A DNA stretch of 64,000 nt from Oleisolibacter albus (GCF_003336875.1 NZ_QGNJ01000010.1:62001-126000); one strand, 5' to 3'; shown: positions 52,645 to 62,208, numbered from the stretch's first letter. Numbers and translations: made by a program. The notes: a model not told the origin generated them from the letters alone.

Positions 52645-53019
52645 CCACGGCAGCCCACGGATCGCCAGCCGGCTGGCCGCATTGGACAAAATTCCTATTC
52701 TGCCCTACACTGCCGGCACGCACCGGTCGGTGCGCGGCTCTTGTCCATGGTGAAGATGCGGAAGCAAAGGGGGGGCGGCGGTCACATCGGTGACTGTCTC
52801 ACAGGCGGGGTGCAGTTCAGGCCTGTTGCGTCGCCTTTGTCACCTTAAGGCGGATTAAGCCAATGAAATCAACAACTTCCATGTTAACCGGCATGCCCGG
52901 CGACGTCGCCTTAACGTCACCTTTGTCGCTTTATGGTCGCCTTGGCGTCGCGTTTGCGTTGCGTTTCCGTCGCCTTTGGCCGGGCCGGCGCCTGTCACCT
53001 TGAAGCCGCCGGGCGGCGC
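52645..53019. other. Non-coding spacer between the ClpP-like gene and gpsA
   Basis: About 375 bases with no gene. The genes on either side converge here. It holds two clusters of GTCGCCTTT-like words (52825-52849 and 52905-52979), the second an 11-bp-period array, plus an AT-richer interval around 52,855-52,890. No clear terminator hairpin was seen. Confidence 0.6.
52905..52979. repeat. Seven-copy degenerate repeat with 11-bp period
   Basis: Consecutive units: GTCGCCTTAAC, GTCACCTTT (two bases short), GTCGCTTTATG, GTCGCCTTGGC, GTCGCGTTTGC, GTTGCGTTTCC, GTCGCCTTTGG. Six of seven are 11 bases long, one helical turn. The words GTCGCCTTT-GTCACCTTAAG recur alone at 52830-52849. Confidence 0.8.
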
Positions 53020-54012
53020 TCAGACCGCCTCGACCTTGAACGGCCGCGTCAGCAGGGCTTCGATGACGGCATCCAGGTCGGCCCCGCGGTTGAGGATGGC
53101 GTCCACGGCCTGGCACAGGGGCATGTCCACGCCCAGCCGGGCCGCCAGATCGGTGACGGCGCGGGCGGTATAGACGCCTTCGGCCACGCTGCGGCGTTCG
53201 CCCAGCACCTCGGTCAGGGTCCGGCCCTGGCCCAGGGCGGCGCCCAGGCTCATGTTGCGCGATTGCAGGCTGGAACAGGTCAGCGTCAGGTCGCCCAGGC
53301 CGGACAGGCCCATCAGCGTTTCGGCGCGCGCACCCAGGCGCAGGGCCAGCCGGGTGATCTCGGCCAGGCCGCGGGTGATCAGGGCGGCGCGGGCATTGTC
53401 GCCCAGCCGGCGCCCCTCGACGATGCCGCAGGCGATGGCCAGCACATTCTTGACGGCGCCGCCCACCTGCGCCCCCACCAGATCGTCGGACAGGTAGGGG
53501 CGGAAGGTCCGGCCGCCGATGGCCTCCAGCAGGCGCCGGCCCAGAATCTGGTCGCGGATGGCCAGCGTCACCGCCGTGGGCAGCCCCCGGGCCACCTCGG
53601 CGGCGAAGGTGGGGCCGGACAGCACGGCCACGGGATGGTCGCCCAGCTCCGCCGCGGCGGCCTCGCTCATCAGGCAGCCCGTGTCCAGCTCGATGCCCTT
53701 GGCACAGATGACCACCGGCACCTGCGGGGCCAGATGCGGCGCCAGCGACCGGCAGGCGGCGCGCAGATGCTGGGCCGGGGTCACCAGCAGCAGCGCCTCG
53801 GCGGCGGCGGCCTCGGCCAGATCGGCGGTGGCGCGGATGGCCGGGTCCAGCGGCACGCCGGGCAGGAACAGGCTGTTCTCATGGCTGGCGTTGATGCTGG
53901 CCACCACCTCGGGCTCGCGCGCCTGCACCACCACCGCGCCGCCAGCCCGTGCCGCCGCCATGGCCAGCGCCGTTCCCCAGGCGCCCGCCCCGATCACGCC
54001 GATCCGCCGCAT
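53020..54012 (-). CDS. gpsA: Glycerol-3-phosphate dehydrogenase (NAD(P)+)
   Basis: 330 residues. It makes sn-glycerol-3-phosphate for phospholipids. Nucleotide site [20 protein letters not shown] at the start; [17 protein letters not shown]; the conserved [35 protein letters not shown]; the active-site [20 protein letters not shown] with the catalytic Lys; and [20 protein letters not shown]. Normal length. GGGGGAA precedes the ATG. It lies downstream of tsaD and the DUF4189-like gene on the same strand, an order found in many alphaproteobacteria. Confidence 0.97.
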   Translation of the reverse strand: MRRIGVIGAGAWGTALAMAAARAGGAVVVQAREPEVVASINASHENSLFLPGVPLDPAIRATADLAEAAAAEALLLVTPAQHLRAACRSLAPHLAPQVPVVICAKGIELDTGCLMSEAAAAELGDHPVAVLSGPTFAAEVARGLPTAVTLAIRDQILGRRLLEAIGGRTFRPYLSDDLVGAQVGGAVKNVLAIACGIVEGRRLGDNARAALITRGLAEITRLALRLGARAETLMGLSGLGDLTLTCSSLQSRNMSLGAALGQGRTLTEVLGERRSVAEGVYTARAVTDLAARLGVDMPLCQAVDAILNRGADLDAVIEALLTRPFKVEAV

Positions 54013-54182
54013 GGCTGTTCCCCCTACCGGACATCTTGAGTGCGGCAAGGCTTAACGCGCCGCCCGGCCCGGATGCAACAGCGCTCCCGCTGCGGACAGG
54101 GCCACCGGCTCGCGCCGATGGCCCCGTCTTCGCCCCGGCCGGGCACGGCGGTCAGGACTGCTGTCCTTTCCGCGTGCGGTCC

Positions 54183-54764
54183 CTACTCCGCACTGGCCGT
54201 GGCGCTGTCCTGAAGGGCGCAGTCGCTGCCCCAGGCCTGGCACTGGCGCAGCGCCTCGGTCCGGGCCTCGTCCAGCGTGGCCTGCACCGTCCAGCCATAG
54301 GCGCCGTCCGGCGACAGGGCCAGGGCCTTGGCCCCTTCGGCCTTCTCATAGTCGGCGATGACCTCGCCGCGCAGATCGCTGGAGTCGCTGTAGCGCCGCT
54401 TCAGCGTGTCCAGGGCCTCATCGGCCCGGCGGTCGCCGACCAGCGTCTCCCCGTTCTCGGCGATGATCCGGCAGGGGCTGGTGGCCTGCGCCGTGCAGCG
54501 GGCCAGGGCCTCGGCCCGCATCTGGGCCGGGTCGCCGCGGCCGGCGCTGTAACCGATGGCGCCGTCCTCGGCCATGGCGAAGGCCTTCGGCGCCCCCAGC
54601 TTGTCATAGACGGCATAGGCCTCGCGGCCCGCGGGGCTCATCTTCTCGATAGCGGCCGCGATCTCGTCGCCGGACACCGCCGGCGATCCAGCCGTCTGCG
54701 CCTGGGCCAGACCCGGCAGGGCCGCCAGACAGGCGGCGGCCAGAAGGGCTTTGCTGCTGCGCAT
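54183..54764 (-). CDS. Exported DUF4189-like protein
   Basis: 193 residues. Signal peptide SSKALLAAACLAALPGLAQA. Two related halves follow the DUF4189 pattern of a short hydrophobic strand, DGAxG turn and paired cysteines: PKAFAMAEDGAIGYSAGRGD with ALARCTAQATSPCRIIAENG, and AKALALSPDGAYGWTVQATL with ALRQCQAWGSDCALQD. The cysteines should pair in the periplasm. Between tsaD and gpsA on the same strand. Function unknown. Confidence 0.75.
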   Translation of the reverse strand: MRSSKALLAAACLAALPGLAQAQTAGSPAVSGDEIAAAIEKMSPAGREAYAVYDKLGAPKAFAMAEDGAIGYSAGRGDPAQMRAEALARCTAQATSPCRIIAENGETLVGDRRADEALDTLKRRYSDSSDLRGEVIADYEKAEGAKALALSPDGAYGWTVQATLDEARTEALRQCQAWGSDCALQDSATASAE

Positions 54765-55054
54765 GAAATCTCTCCGTCCTCGGCGCCCCCGCCGCGGAGG
54801 GGGCGGCAGGGATCGTGGGTGAAGGAACGGCACAGCATCGGCCGGGGGCCTGCGCCGTCCGTTCCCGTTTCGCCAAGACAACGGCAAGAGAACGGCCTTG
54901 TTCCGGGATGGCGGAACAAAGGAACGGCAAGGGCAGAATCGGGCAATCCCGCCCGATTTCCGCCCGGATCCTCACACAATCCCGCTCTGGTCTGTTTCCC
55001 GGCCCGCCGCCCCGCACCCGGCGGTGCACAGCCAAGGTGCCGGACGCGCGGGGA

Positions 55055-56125
55055 TCAGGCCTTGGCCCCGGCGAAGGGCGCGGCCTTGGCCTGGGGGTCC
55101 AGGGGCCAGCGCGGGCGGGGCGCGAAATCCAGCCCGTCGCGCAGGCCCAGGCGCAGCCGCTCCAGCCCGGCCCAGGCGATCATGGCGCCATTGTCGGTGC
55201 ACAGGGCATGGGGCGGGGCCACGAAGTCGAAGCCGCGCTTGGCGCACAGCGCCTGCAGCCGGCCGCGCAGCATCTGGTTGGCGGCCACGCCGCCGGCCAC
55301 CACCAGGGTACGGCCCTGGGGATGGTCGGCGCGGAAGGCCTTGATGGCCCGGTCGCAGCGGTCGACCAGACTGTCACCCACGGCCCGGTGGAAACTGGCG
55401 GCCAGATCGGCCACATCCCGGTCCGTGGGGCTGCCCAGCGCCTCGGCATGGCGGCGCACCGCCGTCTTCAGGCCGGAGAAGCTGAAATCGAAGCCCGGCC
55501 GGCCCTTCATCGGCACCGGCAGATCGAAGCGGTCGGGGTCGGCGGCGCTGCGCGCCGCCTTCTCCATCAGCGGCCCGCCGGGATAGCCCAGCCCCAGCAG
55601 CTTGGCCGACTTGTCGAAGGCCTCGCCCACGGCGTCGTCGATGGTGGTGCCCAGACGCCGGTAGCGCCCCACCCCCTCCACCGCCAGCAGCTGGCAATGG
55701 CCGCCGCTGACCAGCAGCAGCAGGAACGGGAACGGCACCCCATGGGTCAGCCGGGCCGTCAGCGCGTGGCCCTCCAGATGGTTGACGGCGGCGAAGGGCA
55801 GGCCGCGCACGGCGCAGATGGCCTTGGCCGTCATCACCCCGACCATGACGCCGCCGATCAGCCCCGGCCCGGCGGTGGCGGCCACGCCGTCCACCCGGTC
55901 CAGCCCCAGCCCCGCCTCGGCCAGGGCCTGACGCACCAGCCGGTCCAGATGGTGAAGATGGGCGCGGGCGGCGATCTCCGGCACCACGCCGCCATAGGGG
56001 GCGTGGTCGTCCAGCTGGCTCAGCACCACGTTCGACAGGATGCGGCCGGACGGCGAATCGCCGTCGGCCTCCACCAGGGCCGCCGCCGTCTCGTCGCAGC
56101 TGGTCTCGATTCCAAGCACAATCAT
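55055..56125 (-). CDS. tsaD: tRNA threonylcarbamoyladenosine transferase subunit TsaD
   Basis: 356 residues. With TsaB and TsaE it transfers the threonylcarbamoyl group to A37 of ANN-decoding tRNAs. ASKHA motifs: [20 protein letters not shown] at the start, [18 protein letters not shown] with the metal-binding His pair, [50 protein letters not shown], and the C-terminal [19 protein letters not shown] with the metal-binding Asp. All are intact. It diverges from hemC across 81 bases, an arrangement typical of this group. Confidence 0.97.
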   Translation of the reverse strand: MIVLGIETSCDETAAALVEADGDSPSGRILSNVVLSQLDDHAPYGGVVPEIAARAHLHHLDRLVRQALAEAGLGLDRVDGVAATAGPGLIGGVMVGVMTAKAICAVRGLPFAAVNHLEGHALTARLTHGVPFPFLLLLVSGGHCQLLAVEGVGRYRRLGTTIDDAVGEAFDKSAKLLGLGYPGGPLMEKAARSAADPDRFDLPVPMKGRPGFDFSFSGLKTAVRRHAEALGSPTDRDVADLAASFHRAVGDSLVDRCDRAIKAFRADHPQGRTLVVAGGVAANQMLRGRLQALCAKRGFDFVAPPHALCTDNGAMIAWAGLERLRLGLRDGLDFAPRPRWPLDPQAKAAPFAGAKA

Positions 56126-56206
56126 GATGCCGGGAAGCTAGGGAGATGCGCGCCAGTGTGCAAGGCGCACTTCCCTGCGGAGCCATTCGGGATTATTGAG
56201 GCGGGC

Positions 56207-57178
56207 ATGAGCAGCGCACTCCTCCGCATCGGCACCCGTGGCAGCCCCCTGGCGCTGGCACAGGCCCATGAGACCCGCGACCGTCTGGCCGCCGCCTTCC
56301 CGGACCTGGCGGAAGCGGGCGCCATCGAGATCGTGGTCATCAAGACCACCGGCGACCGCATCCTCGACCGCACGCTGATGGAAGCGGGCGGCAAGGGTCT
56401 CTTCACCAAGGAGATCGAGGACGCCATGCTGGAGGGCCGGGTCGATCTGGCCGTCCACAGCATGAAGGACGTGCCGACCTGGCTGCCCGACGGGCTGCAG
56501 CTGACGGCCATGCTGCCGCGGGAGGACCCGCGCGACGCCTGGTTCTGCCGCCAGGGCTGCGGCATCGACGCCCTGCCGTCCGGCAGCGTCGTCGGCACCG
56601 CCAGCCTGCGCCGCCAGGCCCAGATCCTGGCCCGCCGTCCGGATCTGCGCATCGTCCCGCTGCGCGGCAATGTGCAGACGCGCCTGACCAAGATGGACGA
56701 GGGTCTGGTGGATGCCACGCTGCTGGCCATGGCCGGGCTGAAGCGTCTGGGTCTGGCCGACCGCATCACCGCCGCCATCGACCCCAAGGACATGCTGCCG
56801 GCCGTGGCCCAGGGCGCCATCGGCATCGAGACGCGGGCCGGGGACGACCGCACCAACGCCTATATCCGCGCCCTGAACTGTGCCGTCACCTGGGACCGGG
56901 TGACGGCCGAGCGCGGCGTGCTGGCGGCGCTGGACGGGTCCTGCCGCACCCCCATCGCCGCCCTGGCCCGGATCGATCCCGACGACCGGCTGTCGCTGTC
57001 GGCCCTAGTCATCCGCCCCGACGGCTCGCAATGGTTCACCACCACGCGCGCCGGCAGCCGGGCGGAGGCCGCCGCCCTGGGCGCCGATGCCGGGCAGGAG
57101 CTGAAATCCCGCCTGCCCGCGGACTTCTTCCGCGCCGATCCGCTGCAGGGCGGGGCGGCCGGCGGGCCGGTGGTGTGA
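56207..57178 (+). CDS. hemC: Porphobilinogen deaminase (hydroxymethylbilane synthase)
   Basis: 323 residues. It joins four porphobilinogens into hydroxymethylbilane on the way to heme and B12. Start LLRIGTRGSPLALAQAHETR; GGKGLFTKEIEDAMLEGRVD; DLAVHSMKDVPTWLPDGLQL with the catalytic Asp; TASLRRQAQILARRPDLRIV; RGNVQTRLTKMDEGLVDATL; and the dipyrromethane-binding Cys in LAALDGSCRTPIAALARIDP. Overlaps hemD by four bases (GTGA), so the two are coupled. Confidence 0.97.
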   Translation: MSSALLRIGTRGSPLALAQAHETRDRLAAAFPDLAEAGAIEIVVIKTTGDRILDRTLMEAGGKGLFTKEIEDAMLEGRVDLAVHSMKDVPTWLPDGLQLTAMLPREDPRDAWFCRQGCGIDALPSGSVVGTASLRRQAQILARRPDLRIVPLRGNVQTRLTKMDEGLVDATLLAMAGLKRLGLADRITAAIDPKDMLPAVAQGAIGIETRAGDDRTNAYIRALNCAVTWDRVTAERGVLAALDGSCRTPIAALARIDPDDRLSLSALVIRPDGSQWFTTTRAGSRAEAAALGADAGQELKSRLPADFFRADPLQGGAAGGPVV

Positions 57179-57894
57179 CGGCGGTCCTGGTCACCCGCCC
57201 GCGGGCCGAGGCGGCGGAAACCGCTGCCGCCCTGCGTTCCCTCGGCCATCACCCCGTCCTGGCGCCGCTGCTGGAGATCCGGCCCCTGCCGGGACCGGCG
57301 CTGGATCTGGCCGGGGTGCAGGCGCTGGCCGTGACCAGCGTCAACGGCGTGCGCGCCCTGGCCGGGCGCACGGGCCGGCGCGACCTGCCCCTCTTCGCCG
57401 TGGGCGGGCGCACGGCGCGGGAGGCGGCGACGGCCGGCTTCCGGACCATCCACACCGCCGACGGCGATGCGCGCGGTCTGGCCGCCCTGCTGGCCGGCAC
57501 CCTCGACCCCGCCGCCGGCGCCGTGCTGCATCTGGGCGGGCGGGAGCAGGCGGCCGATCTCGGCCTGCTGCTGGCGCCCGCCGGCCTGCCGGTCCGCCGC
57601 GTCATCGGCTATGCGGCCGAAGCCGTCCCGGCCCTGCCGGCAGAGGCGGACACCGCCCTGCGCCGGGGCGGTGTCGTGGCTGCGCTGTTTTTCTCTCCCC
57701 GCAGCGCAAGGCTGTTTGTTAGCCTTGCCCAGGCTGCCGGCCTCGGGGACAGCTGCCGCACCGTCACCGCCTGCTGTCTCAGCCCGGCCGTGGCCGACGC
57801 GGCGACAGCCCTGCCCTGGCGGTCCGTGCGGACGGCGCAGCGGCCGGATCAGACGGCCCTGCTGGCCCTGCTGCCCCCGGCAGCCGGGACCTGA
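57175..57894 (+). CDS. hemD: Uroporphyrinogen-III synthase
   Basis: 239 residues; GTG start overlapping the hemC stop. HemD sequences are poorly conserved, but the pattern fits: VLVTRPRAEAAETAAALRSL, VQALAVTSVNGVRALAGRTG, PLFAVGGRTAREAATAGFRT, AVLHLGGREQAADLGLLLAP and VVAALFFSPRSARLFVSLAQ. It closes and inverts ring D of hydroxymethylbilane. Context between hemC and the mitofilin/hemY pair makes the assignment firm. Confidence 0.93.
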   Translation: MTAVLVTRPRAEAAETAAALRSLGHHPVLAPLLEIRPLPGPALDLAGVQALAVTSVNGVRALAGRTGRRDLPLFAVGGRTAREAATAGFRTIHTADGDARGLAALLAGTLDPAAGAVLHLGGREQAADLGLLLAPAGLPVRRVIGYAAEAVPALPAEADTALRRGGVVAALFFSPRSARLFVSLAQAAGLGDSCRTVTACCLSPAVADAATALPWRSVRTAQRPDQTALLALLPPAAGT

Positions 57895-57927
57895 TCGAAG
57901 ACGCCCGAGGGGGAGGAGAGAGAATCC

Positions 57928-59634
57928 ATGGCGGCCCAGGACGACAGCACCGCTCCGGCGCCCGGCGACGACAGCCCGGCGCCCCGGCCGGCCGACGCCG
58001 TGATCGCCCGCTTCGGCGGCGTCCGCGTGCTGGCGGAGGCGCTGCACCTGCCCCTGACCACGGTGTTCGGCTGGAAGGAGCGCGGCGTCATCCCCGAACA
58101 GCAGCGCGCCGCCATCCTGGCCGCGGCCGAGGCCCGCGGTCTGTCGCTGACCGCGGCGGAGCTGGCGCCGGCCCTGGCGCCGGAGCCGCCCTCCATCACC
58201 GATGTGGAAGCCGAGATCATCCAGCCGCCCCCCGCCCCCGACCTCACCGGCCCCGACAGCACCGGTTCCACCGGCCCCAATGGCACAGGCCCCGATGCCG
58301 GCGGCCGCGGCGGTCCGGCGGCTCCCGCCGACAGCGGCCCGCGCCCCCTGCCCCCGCCCGGCGGGAACAGCCGGCCGGCGCGGGACACCGCCCCGCCGCC
58401 CCGCCGCGGCGGGTCCGCCCTGGCCGGTCTGGCCCTGCTGGTCTCGCTGGCGGCCCTGGGTGTCGGCGGCTACGGGCTGATGCGGGCGGGCGTACTGCCC
58501 GCCCTTCCCGGCCTGCCGGCCCCTGCGGCGGCTCCGGACGATCCCCGCTTCGCCGCGCTGGCCGGCCGTGCCGAGGATCTGGAACGGCAGCTGGTGGTGC
58601 TGCGCGCCGCCATGGCCGAGCCCCCGTCACCCGGCCAGGCCGCGCCCGCCCTGCCCGCGGCCCTCACCGACCTGCCGGCCAAGGTCGCGGATCTCGAACG
58701 CCGGGTCACGGCCCTGGCCAACAGCCTGACCGTGCCCGGACCGCAGACGGCGGCCCCGGCCGTGGATGCGGGGGAACTGGCCTCGCTGCGGGCCGACATG
58801 GCCGGCCTCAGCCAGCGTCTGGCCACGCTGGAGGCCGGCCCCAGCGCCAGCCCCGATTCGGCCCTGGCCCAGCAGCTGGAACAGCTGGCCGGCCGGCTGA
58901 CGGCGGTGGAGGGCTGGGCCCAGAGCGTGGCCGCCCTGACCCAGCGCCAGCAGGCGCTGGACCAGACCGTCACCGAGCTCACGGCCCGCCTCGACCAGCT
59001 CAACGGCACGGTCCAGGCCGGACAGCGCAGCGCCAGCACCGGGGAGGCGCTGGTGGTCGCCGCCGGGCAGCTGCAGGCGGCGCTGGAGGCCGGGCGCGCT
59101 TATGTCCGGGAGCTGGCGGCCGTGCGGGGGCTGGCCGGGACTGCCGGCCCCGAACTGGCTGCCGATCTCGACGGCATGCTGGCTCCGCTGGCCCCCACGG
59201 CCGAAACCGGCCTGCCGCCGGCGCTGGCCCTGCACACCCGCTTCAAGGCCCTGGCGCCGGAGATCATCCAGGCCGACCGGCTGCGCGGCGATGCCGACTG
59301 GACCCAGCAGACTCTGGGCCGCATCTCCGCGCTGGTGACGGTGCGCCGCTCCTCCGGCGAGGTGGCCGGCGACGGGGTGGACGCCATCGTCGCCCGGGCC
59401 GAGGCCGCGATGGACAAGGGCGATCTGGCCAAGGCTGTGGCCGAGCTGGAGGCGCTGGGCGGACCCGCGGCCGACAAGGCCGCCCCCTGGCTGCGTGACG
59501 CCCGCGCCCGCGTGGCCGCCGATCAGGCCGCCCGCCATCTGGCTGAACTGGCGCTGGCCCGTCTGTCCGGCGCACAATCAGGCGCCCAATCCGGTTCCGG
59601 ACCGGCGCGGCCCGGGACAGGAGCGCAGCCATGA
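57928..59634 (+). CDS. Mitofilin/Mic60-like inner-membrane protein with N-terminal HTH-like domain
   Basis: 568 residues. The position between hemD and hemY is that of alphaproteobacterial Mic60 (COG4223). A single membrane segment (SALAGLALLVSLAALGVGGY) lies near residue 165, then a long periplasmic coiled coil (FAALAGRAEDLERQLVVLRA; VADLERRVTALANSLTV; LTARLDQLNGTVQAGQ) and the mitofilin-like end (ARAEAAMDKGDLAKAVAELE). Unusually, residues 28-80 read as a Cro/YdaS-like helix-turn-helix: FGGVRVLAEALHLPLTTVFG followed by WKERGVIPEQQRAAILAAAE. A Pro/Gly-rich linker joins it to the membrane segment. Mic60 shapes inner-membrane invaginations; the HTH would be on the cytoplasmic side. Overlaps hemY by four bases. 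Confidence 0.88.
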   Translation: MAAQDDSTAPAPGDDSPAPRPADAVIARFGGVRVLAEALHLPLTTVFGWKERGVIPEQQRAAILAAAEARGLSLTAAELAPALAPEPPSITDVEAEIIQPPPAPDLTGPDSTGSTGPNGTGPDAGGRGGPAAPADSGPRPLPPPGGNSRPARDTAPPPRRGGSALAGLALLVSLAALGVGGYGLMRAGVLPALPGLPAPAAAPDDPRFAALAGRAEDLERQLVVLRAAMAEPPSPGQAAPALPAALTDLPAKVADLERRVTALANSLTVPGPQTAAPAVDAGELASLRADMAGLSQRLATLEAGPSASPDSALAQQLEQLAGRLTAVEGWAQSVAALTQRQQALDQTVTELTARLDQLNGTVQAGQRSASTGEALVVAAGQLQAALEAGRAYVRELAAVRGLAGTAGPELAADLDGMLAPLAPTAETGLPPALALHTRFKALAPEIIQADRLRGDADWTQQTLGRISALVTVRRSSGEVAGDGVDAIVARAEAAMDKGDLAKAVAELEALGGPAADKAAPWLRDARARVAADQAARHLAELALARLSGAQSGAQSGSGPARPGTGAQP

Positions 59635-61052
59635 CCCGGAGCCTCTGGTTCTTCCTCAAGGTCGGTCTTCTGGTGGCGCTGGCCGTGTGGCTGGTGCAGC
59701 GGCCGGGCACCGTCACCATCGACTGGCAGGGCTGGCTGATCGAGATGCGGGTGGCCGTGCTGGCCGCCCTGCTTCTCGGCATCGCCATGCTCGCGGCCCT
59801 GGGCTACCGGCTGTGGCTGGCGCTGCGCAGCGGTCCCGGCGCCTTCGGCCGGCGGCGGCGGGCCAACCGCCGCGACAAGGGCTATCGCGCCCTGACCCAG
59901 GGCATGGTGGCGGTGGCCGCCGGGGATGCCGAAGCGGCCCGGCGCTACGCCCGCCAGGCCGAGGGGCTGCTGAACGAGCCGCCGCTGACGCTGCTGCTGT
60001 CGGCCCAGGCCGCCCAGCTCCAGGGCGACGATCAGGCGGCCCGCAAATATTTCCAGGCCATGCTGAAGCGCAGGGAGACCGAGTTCCTGGGCCTGCGCGG
60101 CCTGCTGACCCAGGCGCTGAAGCGCGGCGACCGGGTGGAGGCGCTGGAGCATGCCCGCCGGGCCCAGCAGCTCCAGCCCAAGGCCGAATGGCCCGCCGTC
60201 GCCCTGGTGGAGCTGGAAGCCGCCTCCGGCCACTGGATCGAGGCCGAGGCGGCCCTGGACCGGGCGCAGCGGGCCAAGGCCATCCCGGCCGATCTGGCCC
60301 GCCACCGCCGCGCCGTGCTGCTGGTGGAGGAAAGCCGGCAGGACGCCGCCGAGGGCCGGCTGGAGGAGGCGCTGCAGGGGGCGCAGAAGGCCCACGACCT
60401 CAACCCCGCCAGCGTTGCGGCCGCGGTGCAGCTGGCCATGCTGCGCGCCCGCACCGGCAATGTGAAGGCCGCCGGCAAGGTGCTGGAACAGGCCTGGCGC
60501 GCCGGCCCCCACCCCGACCTCGCCCGGGCCTGGGGGGCGGTGGCCGGTCTCGACGATCCGCTGGCGCTGGTGAAGCGCCAGGAAGAGCTGCTGCGCCTGG
60601 GGCCGGACTGTGCCGAAGCCCATCTGGCCCTGGGGGAAGCGGCACTGAAGGCCCGGCTCTGGGGGGTGTCGCGCATGCATCTGGAAAAGGCGCGGGCCCT
60701 GGCCCCCACGGCCCGCGTCCACCGGCTGCTGGCCGATCTGGCCCAGGCCGAACAGGGCGACGGCCCGGCCTACCGCGATGCCCTGGCCCGTCTGGCCACG
60801 GCGGCCCCCGATCCGGCCTGGGTCTGCCGCAGCTGCGGCAGCACCGCTCTGGGCTGGAGCGCGGTCTGCCGCCATTGCGGCGGCTTCGACACGCTGGACT
60901 GGACCGTGCCCGGCGCCCTGCCCCGTCTGGGTGCCGGCAGCGACGACGGGCCGACGGCCCTGGTTTCGCCCACCACCCACCCCCGTTCCGCCGATCCCCA
61001 CGCCTCCGGCCCCCCGACTGCGGCCGATCAGCGTCTGGCGCCCCTGCTCTGA
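59631..61052 (+). CDS. hemY: HemY-like inner-membrane tetratricopeptide protein
   Basis: 473 residues. HemY_N domain with two membrane segments (FFLKVGLLVALAVWLVQ and AVLAALLLGIAMLAALGYRL), then helical TPR-like repeats (ALTQGMVAVAAGDAEAARRY, EALEHARRAQQLQPKAEWPA, AHLALGEAALKARLWGVSRM). Near the end a zinc-ribbon-like CRSCGSTALGWSAVCRHCGG is followed by FDTLDW. HemY is linked to protoporphyrin formation in gammaproteobacteria, although the exact role is unclear. ATGA overlap with the mitofilin homologue indicates coupled synthesis. Confidence 0.93.
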   Translation: MTRSLWFFLKVGLLVALAVWLVQRPGTVTIDWQGWLIEMRVAVLAALLLGIAMLAALGYRLWLALRSGPGAFGRRRRANRRDKGYRALTQGMVAVAAGDAEAARRYARQAEGLLNEPPLTLLLSAQAAQLQGDDQAARKYFQAMLKRRETEFLGLRGLLTQALKRGDRVEALEHARRAQQLQPKAEWPAVALVELEAASGHWIEAEAALDRAQRAKAIPADLARHRRAVLLVEESRQDAAEGRLEEALQGAQKAHDLNPASVAAAVQLAMLRARTGNVKAAGKVLEQAWRAGPHPDLARAWGAVAGLDDPLALVKRQEELLRLGPDCAEAHLALGEAALKARLWGVSRMHLEKARALAPTARVHRLLADLAQAEQGDGPAYRDALARLATAAPDPAWVCRSCGSTALGWSAVCRHCGGFDTLDWTVPGALPRLGAGSDDGPTALVSPTTHPRSADPHASGPPTAADQRLAPLL

Positions 61053-61088
61053 GGCTCAGGCCCTGAGGCTCGGGCCTGAGGCTCGGGC
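61049..61088 (+). repeat. Three short tandem repeats over the hemY stop
   Basis: CTGAGGCTCAGGCC, CTGAGGCTCGGGC and CTGAGGCTCGGGC lie end to end; the first contains the hemY stop codon. The array may extend past slippage events but does not alter the reading frame. Confidence 0.7.
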
Positions 61089-61189
61089 GGAGCGCTCCCC
61101 GGCGGCCGTATCATGCCGCAGCGCGGGCCGCTTCCCATCCGGCGGCCGCCCGGCTACACCCTGGGGAGTAGCCCCGGGATGGAGTTTCC

Positions 61190-62191
61190 ATGCTGTTGCC
61201 CCTGCCCGGCGGGGCGGAGATCGCCCTGCTGCTGATCGTGGCGCTGGTGCTGGACGCCGCCATCGGCGACCTGCGCTGGCTCGACCGCCTGCTGCCCGGC
61301 CCCACGGCGCTGGCGGCCCGGCTGACGGTGGAGCTGGACCGCCGGCTGAACCGCATCGACCGCAGCGATGGGGTCCGGCAGGCCCGCGGCACGCTGGTGC
61401 TGCTGGCCCTGATCCTGGGCGCCGGGGCGGGCGGGCTGGCGCTGACCATCCTGGCCCGTGACCTGCCGGCCGGCGGGCTGCTGGAACTGCTGCTGCTGAC
61501 GCGTTGCCTGACGGTGCGCATGCCCTGGACCGGCATGGGCCGGGTGCAGGAGGCGCTGGACAGCGGCGGGCTGGAGGCCGGGCGGGCGGCCGTGCTGCCG
61601 CTGACCGACCGCCAGGGCTGGAGCCTGGACCTGCATGGCGTGGTGCGCGCGGCGCTGGAGGGGGCGGCAGCCAGCTTCAGCCGCAGCCTCGTGGCCCCCG
61701 CCTTCTGGTATCTGCTGCTGGGCTTGCCGGGTGTGCTGGTCTGGGCCGCCGTGGCCGGCTGCGCCACGGTCATCGGCCATGACACGCCCCGCCATGCCCG
61801 CTTCGGCCGGGCCGCCCGCCGCGCCGTGCAGCTGCTGGGCACGCCGCCGGCCGTGCTGTCGGCGCTGCTGCTGGCGCTGGCCGCGCCCTTCGTGCCGAAA
61901 GGCCATGCCTGGCTGGCCCTGCGCACCGCCGTCACCGCCGCACCGGGCCATCCCCGGGGCGACACGGCCTGGCCCCTGGCCGCCCTGGCCGGCGGGCTGA
62001 ACCTGTCCCTGTCCGGCCCGCGGCGGGAGGGGGAACTGGTGGTGTCCGAACCCTGGCTGGGCCGGGGCCGCGCCCGTGCCCTGCCCGGCGATCTGCGTCC
62101 GGCCCGGTCGCTCTATGTGGTGGCCGTGCTGCTGACGGCGGCACTGGCCGCCGGGGCCGGCCTGCTGCGTCTGGCCCTGCTGCCCGCCTGA
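61190..62191 (+). CDS. CobD/CbiB-like membrane protein
   Basis: 333 residues with about five hydrophobic segments. Family features: ALVLDAAIGDLRWLDRLLPG at the front (replacing the usual GDPxxxPHPV), AVAGCATVIGHDTPRHARFG matching the CobD YxxxxTLDxMIGYKN region, and AARRAVQLLGTPPAVLSALL. CobD attaches aminopropanol to adenosylcobyric acid. Several signature residues differ, so this may be a paralogue with another role. No other cob genes are close; metH here needs B12, which makes a B12 link reasonable but unproven. Confidence 0.75.
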   Translation: MLLPLPGGAEIALLLIVALVLDAAIGDLRWLDRLLPGPTALAARLTVELDRRLNRIDRSDGVRQARGTLVLLALILGAGAGGLALTILARDLPAGGLLELLLLTRCLTVRMPWTGMGRVQEALDSGGLEAGRAAVLPLTDRQGWSLDLHGVVRAALEGAAASFSRSLVAPAFWYLLLGLPGVLVWAAVAGCATVIGHDTPRHARFGRAARRAVQLLGTPPAVLSALLLALAAPFVPKGHAWLALRTAVTAAPGHPRGDTAWPLAALAGGLNLSLSGPRREGELVVSEPWLGRGRARALPGDLRPARSLYVVAVLLTAALAAGAGLLRLALLPA

Positions 62192-62208
62192 ACCGCCCCC
62201 CGCCCTCC

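Noticed and set aside
49929-52682. 917-codon minus-strand extension of the YciI gene
   Set aside because: Only the last 94 residues match YciI; the rest is an Ala-rich shadow of the BON-domain gene.
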